This document shows positions 24,742-32,708 of a DNA stretch of 64,000 bases, piece by piece. Both the position numbers and the translations under genes were made by a program. Each line of letters begins with the position of its first letter. The first letter of the stretch is position 1. Source of the stretch: Nocardia macrotermitis. GTDB lineage: Bacteria; Actinomycetota; Actinomycetes; Mycobacteriales; Mycobacteriaceae. The notes under the pieces were generated by a model. It did not search any database. It was not told where the DNA came from and worked only from the letters and a program-made list of their open reading frames with translations. The stretch is from positions 666,807 to 730,806 of the forward strand of contig NZ_WEGK01000002.1 of assembly GCF_009604405.1 (NCBI RefSeq), in the 5' to 3' direction.

Positions 24742-26207
24742 GCACCGAACAGCCGAGCACCGAACATCACCGGATCGTCATCCTGGGCGCGGGTTTCGGC
24801 GGGATCGGCCTGGCCGTGAAACTGCGCCAGGCCGGATTCGAGGATCTGGTCGTGCTCGAGCGGGCCGACGACCTGGGCGGCACCTGGCAGGCCAACACCT
24901 ATCCGGGCTGCGCGTGCGATGTGCCCTCGCAGCTGTACAGCTATTCGTTCGCGCCGAACCCGAACTGGTCGCGCACCTACGGGCAGCAGCGCGAGATCCT
25001 GGAGTACATCCGTTCGGTGGCAACCGAATACGACGTCGTGCGGCACATCCGGCTGGGCACCGAACTGCTCGACGCGCGGTGGGACGAGCAGGCGTCGGTG
25101 TGGCGGATCCAGACCTCCAAGGGTGATCTCACGGCCGACTACTTCATTTCCGCCGCAGGCATTTTCGCGGAGGCGAAGTATCCGTCGGTGCCCGGGATCG
25201 AGAGTTTCGAGGGCAAGACCTTCCACTCGCTGCACTGGGATCACGAGCACGATCTGAGCGGCGAGCGCGTCGCGGTGATCGGCACCGGGGCCTCCGCGGT
25301 GCAGTTCATTCCGGAGATCGCGCCGAAGGTGCGGGCGCTCACGGTATTCCAGCGTTCCGCGCCGTGGATCGTGCCGCGGATGGATCGCGCGACGGCCGGT
25401 TTCGAACGGTATCTGCTGCGTCGGGTTCCGTTGGCGCAGAAGGCCGTTCGCGGCACCTGGTATTCGCTGATCGAGAGCTTCGGGCTGGTCGGGTTCGTGG
25501 ACAACCGGTTCCGGCATCCGTTCGAGCTGATGGGCCGCTACCAGCTGCGCAAGCAGATCCGGGATATCGCGTTGCGGCGCAGGGTGACTCCGGACTACAT
25601 CATCGGCTGCAAGCGGGCGATCTTCTCCGACGCCTACCTGCCCGCGCTGGACCGGGACAATGTCGAGGTCGTCACCGACGGCATCGCCGAGGTGCGCGCG
25701 CACTCCGTCGTGACCCGCGCCGGGGACGAGATCCCGGTGGACACCATCATCTACGGCACCGGCTTCACCTCGATTCCGACCGCGTTCGGCCGGATCGTCG
25801 GGCGCGAGGATCTGTCCATCGCGGATCTGTATCACAAACGGCCGCAGACCTATCTGGGCACCAGCATGGCCGGATTCCCGAACTTCTTCTGCACGCTCGG
25901 ACCGTTCGGGGCGGCGGGGAACCAGTCCGCGATCTTCATGATCGAATCGCAGATCGCCTACATCGTGGACGCGCTGTCCACCGTGCGGGAGCGCGGGGCC
26001 TCGCGGGTCGAGGTGCGCCCGGAGGTGCAGGAGGCGTTCGTCGAGGAGATGCGCGAACGCAGCGCGGCCACGGTCTGGCTGACCGGTGGATGCCAGAGCT
26101 ACTACACCACTCCCGAGGGCGGCAACGCGGGCCTGTATCCGAACTGGAGCTTCGAATACCGCCGCCGCACCAGCAAATTCGACGCCGACTCCTACGAGGT
26201 GGTCTGA
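24738..26207 (+). CDS. Flavin monooxygenase (Baeyer-Villiger-like, MymA-like)
   Basis: A 489-residue protein. FAD-binding GxGxxG is at VILGAGFGGIG (residues 13-23); DLGGTWQANTYPGCACDVPS is the characteristic BVMO loop; FEGKTFHSLHWDHEHD is a variant of the F-x-G-x3-H-x3-W signature; the NADPH site is VIGTGASAVQF; and the C-terminus has IIYGTGF and GYYT-like SYYTTPEGG. GTG 24738 overlaps the previous TGA and CAGGAGG precedes it. Class B flavoprotein monooxygenases insert oxygen into ketones. The setting (SDR and acyl-CoA ligase next) parallels the mycobacterial mymA operon. Confidence 0.9.
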   Translation: MSTEQPSTEHHRIVILGAGFGGIGLAVKLRQAGFEDLVVLERADDLGGTWQANTYPGCACDVPSQLYSYSFAPNPNWSRTYGQQREILEYIRSVATEYDVVRHIRLGTELLDARWDEQASVWRIQTSKGDLTADYFISAAGIFAEAKYPSVPGIESFEGKTFHSLHWDHEHDLSGERVAVIGTGASAVQFIPEIAPKVRALTVFQRSAPWIVPRMDRATAGFERYLLRRVPLAQKAVRGTWYSLIESFGLVGFVDNRFRHPFELMGRYQLRKQIRDIALRRRVTPDYIIGCKRAIFSDAYLPALDRDNVEVVTDGIAEVRAHSVVTRAGDEIPVDTIIYGTGFTSIPTAFGRIVGREDLSIADLYHKRPQTYLGTSMAGFPNFFCTLGPFGAAGNQSAIFMIESQIAYIVDALSTVRERGASRVEVRPEVQEAFVEEMRERSAATVWLTGGCQSYYTTPEGGNAGLYPNWSFEYRRRTSKFDADSYEVV

Positions 26208-27094
26208 TGAAACTTCTGCGAGCCCTCGGTTTCGGTTCGGCCGGATACGACGTCGCGGGCAAGGTCGCGCTGGTCACCGGCGCGGGGCAGGGGATCGGCC
26301 TGGAGCTCGTGCGGATCCTGCACGCGCGCGGGGCGATCGTCGTGGTGGTCGACATCGACGCCGAGGCGGCGTTGCGGGTGGCGCGCGAATTGCGTACGCG
26401 CGCACTGTCGATCGGCGCGGACGTCGCGGATCGCGGGCAGATGGCGGACGCGGTCGCCCAGGTGATCGAGCAGTACGGCCGCCTCGACGTGGTCGTGGCC
26501 AATGCCGGTGTGACGCCGATGCCCTCGACCGTGCGGGCGATGGATCCGGCGGATTTCGACCGGGTGATGAGCATCAATCTGACCGGCGCGTTCAACACGG
26601 TGCATCCGGCGTTGGAGCACATCGTGCGGTCGCACGGGCATGTGGTGGTGGTGTCGTCCTGCGCGGCGTTCGCGCCGGGGATGGGCGGCTCGCCGTACAT
26701 GATCAGCAAGGCCGCGGTCGAGCAGATGGGGCGGGCGTTGCGGGTGGAGCTGTCCGCGTCGGGCGCCAGCGCCGGGGTCGCGTACTTCGGCATCGTGGAG
26801 ACCGCGATGACGCACGACATGCTCGACGCCGACGATCTGGGCCGCCGCATCGACGCACTGTTGCCCTGGCCCTTGAACATTCGCATCACCGCAACCCAGG
26901 CCGCTCGCACCGTCGCCGACAGTATCGGCCGTCGCGCCCCGCGCACGGTGGCCCCGGCCAGCTGGGAGCCGTACGCGCTGTTCCGCGGCGCGATCAACGT
27001 GGTGCTGGATGCCAAGCTGTCGGCGGATTCGACTGTGCACCAGCTGATTCACGATGTGGAAGCGCAGCGGAAGGCGCAGTCCGTCTCCGAGTGA
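26207..27094 (+). CDS. Short-chain dehydrogenase/reductase
   Basis: A 295-residue SDR with an N-terminal ~15-residue extension, TGAGQGIG cofactor loop (near 29-36), NAG (VVVANAGVTP), catalytic Ser in VVVSSCAAFAP and the Y-x3-K motif SPYMISKAA. VVDID after the second strand suggests NAD(H) preference. The C-terminal ~50 residues (SIGRRAPRTV onward) extend beyond the classic fold. It starts at ATG overlapping the monooxygenase stop (TGATG). It probably interconverts an alcohol and ketone feeding the monooxygenase. Confidence 0.9.
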   Translation: MKLLRALGFGSAGYDVAGKVALVTGAGQGIGLELVRILHARGAIVVVVDIDAEAALRVARELRTRALSIGADVADRGQMADAVAQVIEQYGRLDVVVANAGVTPMPSTVRAMDPADFDRVMSINLTGAFNTVHPALEHIVRSHGHVVVVSSCAAFAPGMGGSPYMISKAAVEQMGRALRVELSASGASAGVAYFGIVETAMTHDMLDADDLGRRIDALLPWPLNIRITATQAARTVADSIGRRAPRTVAPASWEPYALFRGAINVVLDAKLSADSTVHQLIHDVEAQRKAQSVSE

Positions 27095-27252
27095 GCCGAT
27101 TGCGCTCGAGGGTGAGCGCGTTTTGTGGCAATGCTCGGCGAGCGTTGCGGGAGTACACGTGCGGCGTTCCGGTGCGCCGGAACGCGAACGGGTCGCAGGT
27201 CGGCCCGTGCTGCGTCGATGATCCAGATAGTTTGTCCCCGAAAGGTTTTCGT

Positions 27253-29076
27253 GTGAGTACACCTCGCTTCGCCACGCTTCCCGAAGCGTTCCAGTACACC
27301 GCCGCACGGGCTCCGGAGGCGGTGGCGTTGCGCACGCCCGGGGACGGGCAGACGCTGACCTGGGCCGAATACGCGCGGCGGGTGCGGGTGCTGGCGGCCG
27401 GGTTGGCCGGGATCGGGGTGCGGCCGGGCGACACCGTCGCGCTGATGATGTCGAATCGGCTCGAGTTCTATCCGCTGGAGGTCGCGGCGCAGCATCTGGG
27501 GGCGACGTCGTTCTCGGTGTACAACACGTTGCCGGTGGAGCAGCTGACGCACGTGCTGGGCAATGCCGGTGCGCGCGTGGTGATCTGCGAGCCGCAGTAC
27601 GTGGATCGGCTGCGGGACAGCGGGATCGAGCTCGAGCACATCGTGTGCGTGGACGAGCCGGTCGAGGGGACGTTGTCGGTCGGCGATGTGATCGACGCGG
27701 GCGCGGCGGATTTCGACTTCGAGGCGGCCTGGCGGGCGGTGCGGGCCGAGGACGTGGCGACGCTGATCTACACCTCCGGCACCACCGGCAGCCCCAAGGG
27801 TGTGGAGACCACGCACGCGAACATCCTGTTCCAGGTGTACGGGATCGCCGAGGTGCTGGGTATCGAATTCGGTGACACCATCACCTCGTTCATGCCCAGC
27901 GCGCACATCGCCGACCGGCTCACCGGCCTGTACGTGCAGGAGGCGCTGGGCACCCAGGTCACCTGCGTGCCCGATCCGAAACTGATCGCGCCCGCGCTGG
28001 CCGATCTGCACCCGACCATCTGGGGTGCGGTGCCGCGGGTGTGGGAAAAGCTCAAGGCCGCAATCGAATTCAAGGTTTCGGGCGAGCCGGACGAGCAGCG
28101 GCGCGGCGCGATGGAGTGGGCGTTGTCGGTGGCGCGGCGGCGCAGTGCGTTCACCCTGGCCGGGGAGCCGGTGCCCGAGGACGTCGCCGCGGAATGGGCG
28201 CGCGCGGACGAGCTGGTGCTGAGCGGGTTGCGTGCGGCGCTCGGGCTGGACCGGGTGCGCTGGGCGATGTCGGGGGCCGCCCCGATTCCGCCCGATACGC
28301 TGGGATTCTTTGCCGGACTGGGCATTCCGGTGACGGAGATCTGGGGCATGTCGGAGCTGTCCTGCATCTGCAGCGTCAGCCACCCGCGCGACACCCGGCT
28401 CGGCACCGTCGGCCGGTTGCTGCCCGGCATGCAGGCGCGCACGGCCGCCGACGGCGAGTTGCAGGTGCGCGGCCCGCTGGTGATGAAGGGTTATCGCGGC
28501 CTGGCACAGCAGACCGCCGAGGCCGTCGACGCCGAGGGCTGGCTGTCCACCGGCGACATCATCACCGTCGACGCCGACGGCTACCTCACCATCGTGGACC
28601 GCAAGAAGGAACTGATCATCAACGCGGCGGGCAAGAACATGTCACCGGCCGTCATCGAGAACACCCTCAAATCCGGTAACCCGCTGATCGGCGCGATCGC
28701 CACCATCGGCGAGGGGCGTCCCTACAACACCGCCCTGATCGCGCTGGACGCCGAAGCCGCGGAATCCTATGCACGCCAACATGATCTGCCCGACGCCGCC
28801 GCGGCCACCCTGGCCGCCGACCCGTCGATCATCGAGGCCATCCGCACCGCCGTCGCCGCGGGCAACGAGCGCCTCGCCCGGGTGGAGCAGATCAAACGGT
28901 TCCGCATCATGCCCGTTTTCTGGGAGGCGGGCGGCGAGGAGATCACCCTGACGATGAAACTCAAGCGTCGGGTGGTCAACGAGAAGTACGCCAGCGATAT
29001 CGAGGCCCTCTACACGCCCACACTCTCAACGGACGTCCACGAACCCGCCGCGACACCTGCCCTCGCGACGAGCTGA
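27253..29076 (+). CDS. Long-chain acyl-CoA ligase (AMP-forming)
   Basis: A 607-residue ANL-family enzyme. The P-loop YTSGTTGSPKG is at residues 173-183; later motifs are IWGMSELSCICS (A5 region), STGDIITVDADGYLTIVDRKKELI (A7/A8) and the C-terminal lysine region EITLTMKLKRR (A10). The subtype with KNMSPAVIENTLKS resembles FadD15-like long-chain ligases. The start is GTG 27253 because GAAAGG is 8 bases upstream and family similarity begins here. It is separated from the SDR by 158 bp, so it may have its own promoter, but it reads in the same direction as the oxidative operon and plausibly activates its acid product. Confidence 0.92.
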   Translation: MSTPRFATLPEAFQYTAARAPEAVALRTPGDGQTLTWAEYARRVRVLAAGLAGIGVRPGDTVALMMSNRLEFYPLEVAAQHLGATSFSVYNTLPVEQLTHVLGNAGARVVICEPQYVDRLRDSGIELEHIVCVDEPVEGTLSVGDVIDAGAADFDFEAAWRAVRAEDVATLIYTSGTTGSPKGVETTHANILFQVYGIAEVLGIEFGDTITSFMPSAHIADRLTGLYVQEALGTQVTCVPDPKLIAPALADLHPTIWGAVPRVWEKLKAAIEFKVSGEPDEQRRGAMEWALSVARRRSAFTLAGEPVPEDVAAEWARADELVLSGLRAALGLDRVRWAMSGAAPIPPDTLGFFAGLGIPVTEIWGMSELSCICSVSHPRDTRLGTVGRLLPGMQARTAADGELQVRGPLVMKGYRGLAQQTAEAVDAEGWLSTGDIITVDADGYLTIVDRKKELIINAAGKNMSPAVIENTLKSGNPLIGAIATIGEGRPYNTALIALDAEAAESYARQHDLPDAAAATLAADPSIIEAIRTAVAAGNERLARVEQIKRFRIMPVFWEAGGEEITLTMKLKRRVVNEKYASDIEALYTPTLSTDVHEPAATPALATS

Positions 29077-29234
29077 CCTCCTGTGTCGCCGGGATCGCAG
29101 TTCGCACATGGGAATTCGCCGAATGCCAGCGTCGAATCGTTGTGTGGCCGTGGTAGACCGGCGGTCGAGGGGCAGATGTTGCCGCGACCGATGACCGACA
29201 CGCGATGTGCCCACATGGTCACACCGCACGCTTA

Positions 29235-29261
29235 CGACCACCGACCCTGGGCCGGTGGTCG
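29235..29261. terminator. Hairpin between convergent genes
   Basis: A perfect 9-bp inverted repeat CGACCACCG (29235-29243) and CGGTGGTCG (29253-29261) lies between the ligase stop (29076) and the XRE stop (29275). The rest of the 198-bp gap shows no gene. Confidence 0.6.
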
Positions 29262-29274
29262 TCGGGTGCTGTGC

Positions 29275-30165
29275 TCAGCCGAGTTCCGCCGCGGCGGCGC
29301 GCAGCAGTTCCTGCGAGTGGCCGGGCGGATCGGCCTGGATGCTGAGGCGGTCCATGACCTCTCGGTAGAGCTCGAGGTCGTCGGGGCGGTCGAGGTAGAG
29401 GGCGCTGGCCATCTGTTCGAGGTAGACGACATCGGGGATTTCCTGCTCGTTGAAGCGCAGGATCGAGAACGAGCCGCCGACCGCGGCGTGGCCGCCCGCG
29501 CGATAGGGCAGGATCTGGATGGTGATGTTGGTGCGGTGCGACATCTGCTCCAGGTAGATCAACTGTTCGCGCAGGATGTCGCGGCTGCCGACCGGGCGGT
29601 GCAGTACCGATTCGTCGAGAACCGCCCACAGGGTGGGTCCGTTGTGCAGATCCAGGATCTGCTGACGTCTTCGGCGTAGCTCGACACGTCTGTCGACCTC
29701 GCGCTCACCGTGGGCGAGCGAGACGACCGCGCGGGCGTACGCGTCGGTCTGCAAGAGGCCCGGAACCAGTTGTCCCTCATAGGTTCTGATCGATTTGGCA
29801 TCGCCCTCGAGGCCGAGATAGTTCTCGAACCAGGACGGCAGCAGATCGCTGTAGCCGTGCCACCAGCCCTGCTCGTTGGCCATGGCGACCAGGTTCAGGA
29901 AGGATTCGCGCTGGGCGGGATCGGTGACGCCGTACAGCGTCAGCAGATCGTTGACGTCGCGGATCTTGTATCCAGTGCGCCCCAGTTCGAGTCGGCTGAT
30001 CTTGGCGTGTGATCCGCGGATGTGCTCACCGGCGACCTGCGGGGTGATGTTGCGCGCCTCGCGTAGCTTGCGTAGCTGCCCGCCGACCATGATGCGCAGG
30101 GCGGTGGGACCGCGCTGCTCGAGGGGAGTGGTGACGAGGTCGATCCGGGCTTCTTCTGCCGTCAT
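29275..30165 (-). CDS. Scr1-type XRE regulator without DUF397 partner
   Basis: A 296-residue protein with an HTH around residues 30-75 (LRKLREARNITPQVAGEHIRGSHAKISRLE) and a DUF5753 domain (WWHGYSDLLPSWFENYLGLE, LVPGLLQTDAYAR, the DVVYLE strand). It is the same architecture as the 6314-7198 gene, but no DUF397 gene is found downstream: the stop is followed by a hairpin and the convergent ligase. The N-terminal ~25 residues are an extension. The regulatory target is unknown. Confidence 0.9.
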   Translation of the reverse strand: MTAEEARIDLVTTPLEQRGPTALRIMVGGQLRKLREARNITPQVAGEHIRGSHAKISRLELGRTGYKIRDVNDLLTLYGVTDPAQRESFLNLVAMANEQGWWHGYSDLLPSWFENYLGLEGDAKSIRTYEGQLVPGLLQTDAYARAVVSLAHGEREVDRRVELRRRRQQILDLHNGPTLWAVLDESVLHRPVGSRDILREQLIYLEQMSHRTNITIQILPYRAGGHAAVGGSFSILRFNEQEIPDVVYLEQMASALYLDRPDDLELYREVMDRLSIQADPPGHSQELLRAAAAELG

Positions 30166-30524
30166 GAGGCTTTCTCCGCTGCTCTCCGATCACTGGCATA
30201 CACCGCACCGGTACATGCGCAAGTGCGTGCCATCATCACCGCACCTGCCCATGGTAACGCCGAAAGGGGCGCGAAACCGAGCGTGGCGAGGAGAATATCC
30301 GACGTTTTGCTGTGACCCTGAGTAACTGTTGCATCGAATCCCCTCGGCATTCCCCTTGCGCCGCCGACCTTACCGGTCGGGTGCAGGTCCGCGCCACTGT
30401 GGCTGGTCCCAAGGGTTGTCCGGGCGGTCCGAGGTGGGTCGGCACAGTGGATCTGCTGGAGTATTGCCCAATAGCCCTGGGCGCGTTGATCTTCCCTTCC
30501 CGGTGGTGGGAGAACAACCGGATT
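30166..30524. other. Intergenic gap without a supported gene
   Basis: 359 bp between the XRE start and the alpha/beta hydrolase stop. Short frames exist on both strands but none has a ribosome-binding site or recognisable product. It presumably holds the XRE promoter; no clear operator dyad was seen. Confidence 0.4.
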
Positions 30525-31538
30525 TCAGTGCCCGACGGTCGAATTCAACCAACTGAGAACTACGTTCTGGTACATACCGGTATTGCGTGCGAGGTTCACC
30601 GAATGACCGCTGCCGGGCAGTACGAAGGTTTGTAGTCTCGCCGCCGGGGCGAAGTACGGAGCCTCCTCCGCTCGCAGTGTTGCCGAAGATGTGCAGGCGG
30701 AATAGCCCGCGCCGCAGGACAACCGGTCCAGGCTGCCGTCGACGATGAGCACCGGGACGTCGATCTCGCTCGACATGCCCGGCAGGGTCGACAGCAGCGA
30801 ATCCGGATACTCGGTGAGCGAGAAGACCTCCTTGGTCCGCTCGTCACGGGCCACCACCGCGGGATCGGCGTCGCCGGGCGCGAAGAAGTCGTGCATGCGG
30901 GTGCCCGGCCGGGTGGTCAGGTATCCGGCGTCCAGGCCGCTGCCCGCGAACACCGGATCGTCCACCGCGCGATGGTAGGTGGAGATCACGCCGAGGGTTT
31001 CGGCGACGTTCAGCGCGTGCGAATAACCGGTCAGCACAACGGCATCCACGTCGTGGTACTTGCTGGCCTCCATCACCGAGGTGCCCGAACTGAGCGAATG
31101 CCCGGCCGTGACCACCCGGGCGAACGGCGCGGCTCCGGCCAGCCCGTGCCGCAGGCTCCGCACGATGTCGTGCAGCGGTTCGGAGGTGTTCGCGGCGTTG
31201 AGCGTCAGCGCGGGCGGATGCGAGCTCGAACCGTTGCCGAGCCGGTCCACCACCAGGGTCGCGTAACCGGCCCGGTTCATCGCCTCGCGGAAGTTGTAGA
31301 TCTGCGGCTGATAGGCGAAATCCCAATAGGTTCCGTTGTAATTGGAGCCCGCCATCAGCACCAGCACAGTTGTCGCCGACGCCGGTGCGCACAGGGTCGC
31401 GCCGAGCCGGCCCTGCGGGATCGCGATGGAGAAGGAGCGGCACGGCGCGGGTCCGGTGTCGGCGCGGGCCACGCCCGCGAGTGCGCAGGACAGGGCGATC
31501 ACAACGAATAGGGTCAGTGTCCGCACCGAGGCTCGCAC
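30525..31538 (-). CDS. Secreted alpha/beta hydrolase
   Basis: A 337-residue protein with a Sec signal peptide (TLFVVIALSCALAGVARA|DT, cleavage near residue 27). The mature enzyme has an oxyanion region VLMAGSNYNG, a nucleophile elbow G-H-S-L-S (Ser148), an acid in LIVDGSLD and the catalytic His in LPGSGHSVN. Two Cys pairs could form disulfides in the secreted protein. It starts at GTG 31538 with GGGAG 9 bases upstream. It is a serine hydrolase, probably an esterase or lipase-like enzyme of the cell envelope; the substrate is unknown. Confidence 0.88.
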   Translation of the reverse strand: MRASVRTLTLFVVIALSCALAGVARADTGPAPCRSFSIAIPQGRLGATLCAPASATTVLVLMAGSNYNGTYWDFAYQPQIYNFREAMNRAGYATLVVDRLGNGSSSHPPALTLNAANTSEPLHDIVRSLRHGLAGAAPFARVVTAGHSLSSGTSVMEASKYHDVDAVVLTGYSHALNVAETLGVISTYHRAVDDPVFAGSGLDAGYLTTRPGTRMHDFFAPGDADPAVVARDERTKEVFSLTEYPDSLLSTLPGMSSEIDVPVLIVDGSLDRLSCGAGYSACTSSATLRAEEAPYFAPAARLQTFVLPGSGHSVNLARNTGMYQNVVLSWLNSTVGH

Positions 31539-31664
31539 GCGAGGAGCTCCCTGTCGTGAAATACGAGGAGCTCGGTGAGGGCGTCCCCGTGCATTGACGT
31601 GTCGAGTGGATCAGTCAGGCAGGCTATAGCGCCCGGGCACGACACGCAGGAAAATCGGGGCGGC

Positions 31665-31871
31665 TCACGGGAATCCGTGCCATTCCCAGAGGAAGTCGTC
31701 GGGGCGACCGGCGATCAGATCGGGGCGGGGGGCCGTGGCGACGGCGATGGCGGCGACCTCGCTGCCGAGTTCGCGGAGGAGTTTCTCCTCGGCGTGAATG
31801 ACCGACAGCAGATCGGCGAGACGCTGGGTGTTCGGCATTCCGGAGCCCGGGGTGGGTGCGGCGTGCTGCAT
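31665..31871 (-). CDS. Small protein, unknown function
   Basis: A 68-residue protein starting MQHAAPTPGSGMP, preceded by CAGGAG at 5 bases. The middle (QRLADLLSVIHAEEKLLRELGSEV) is a strong amphipathic helix and the protein ends DDFLWEWHGFP. No family is recognised. The good start signal and helix support it being real. Confidence 0.6.
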   Translation of the reverse strand: MQHAAPTPGSGMPNTQRLADLLSVIHAEEKLLRELGSEVAAIAVATAPRPDLIAGRPDDFLWEWHGFP

Positions 31872-32082
31872 GTGACTCCTGGCGGGGGAGATGCGCTGGG
31901 GGCGTTCGAGGCGCGGAGCACGCTCGCGTCGACGGCGGCGGTGAGCATGCTGCTGGGTATGGTGTCACATTCCCGCGAGCTTTGCGAAAATTGTACCAGT
32001 GCAAGAACATTCGAGAATGCATCTGCACATCCAAGGCGGTGCGAGGCTGCTACCTGCCCTGGGAAAAGTCGCTGAACCGGTG

Positions 32083-32271
32083 TTATACCGCCCAGAGTTC
32101 CTCGTGCGGCAGGTCGGCCAGGCCGGTACGGAGATTGTCGTCGATGGAGACGTCGACGCCGTGTCGGCTCAGTTCGATGGCCACACGATGTGCCACCGAA
32201 CGCTCGGCGCGGTAGTCCAACACCGCTCCCCCGAGTGGGAACCGCAACTGTAGATGAACCTTTTTCGCCAT
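32083..32271 (-). CDS. Small protein, unknown function
   Basis: A 62-residue product from ATG 32271: MAKKVHLQLRFPLGGAVLD, then RAERSVAHRVAIELSRHGVDV and a C-terminal LPHEELWAV. Alternating strand and helix character suggests a small folded domain. No clear Shine-Dalgarno; a TTG 11 codons upstream is an alternative start. The family is unrecognised. Confidence 0.5.
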   Translation of the reverse strand: MAKKVHLQLRFPLGGAVLDYRAERSVAHRVAIELSRHGVDVSIDDNLRTGLADLPHEELWAV

Positions 32272-32507
32272 ATCGCCGTAACCGCTGAATCCCTTGGGGC
32301 GCAACCTGAAACGTTGTTACTGTGAAATCACAGTGTAACAGCGGATGCAAGTACATATGCAATACCTGAGGGTAGGAAGTCGATCGAATGCGGTCGGGGT
32401 CACTACCTGGGTGGTGACCGAACCGTTGAGCAGCGACGGTGGGGTCTCGGCGGCTCGGCGGCGAATCGTGGGGTCTCGGAGGCTGATTCGGCTGTCGAGT
32501 GGCGGAA

Positions 32508-32675
32508 TCATGGTTCCGGGTCGAAGCGTGACGCGATCGCCGGTTGCGCTAGCGGCTTGCTGTTCAGCAGGTTCGTCAGCACCACCGATATGACCGCGGT
32601 ACCGATCGAGCTTGCGGTCTGATTCACGATGTTCATCAGCGTCGTGCCCCGCGCTACCCGCGCGTGGTGTGGTGG
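32508..32675 (-). pseudogene. C-terminal remnant of a DHA2-type MFS transporter
   Basis: Reading the minus strand gives PPHHARVARGTTLMNIVNQ, then ASSIGTAVISVVLTN and a TGA at 32508-32510. This is the late-helix region of EmrB/QacA-like drug exporters, which usually reads R(G/A)TTL.N..NQ.ASSIGTAV.SV.LT. Nothing of the other ~450 residues remains. It follows the stop of the fusion oxidoreductase in the same frame, with no start codon of its own. A drug exporter next to a TetR/monooxygenase pair would be a logical ancestral neighbour. Confidence 0.75.
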
Positions 32676-32708
32676 CTGGTTCGGTGGTCCCTTCGTGGAG
32701 GAGGTCGG

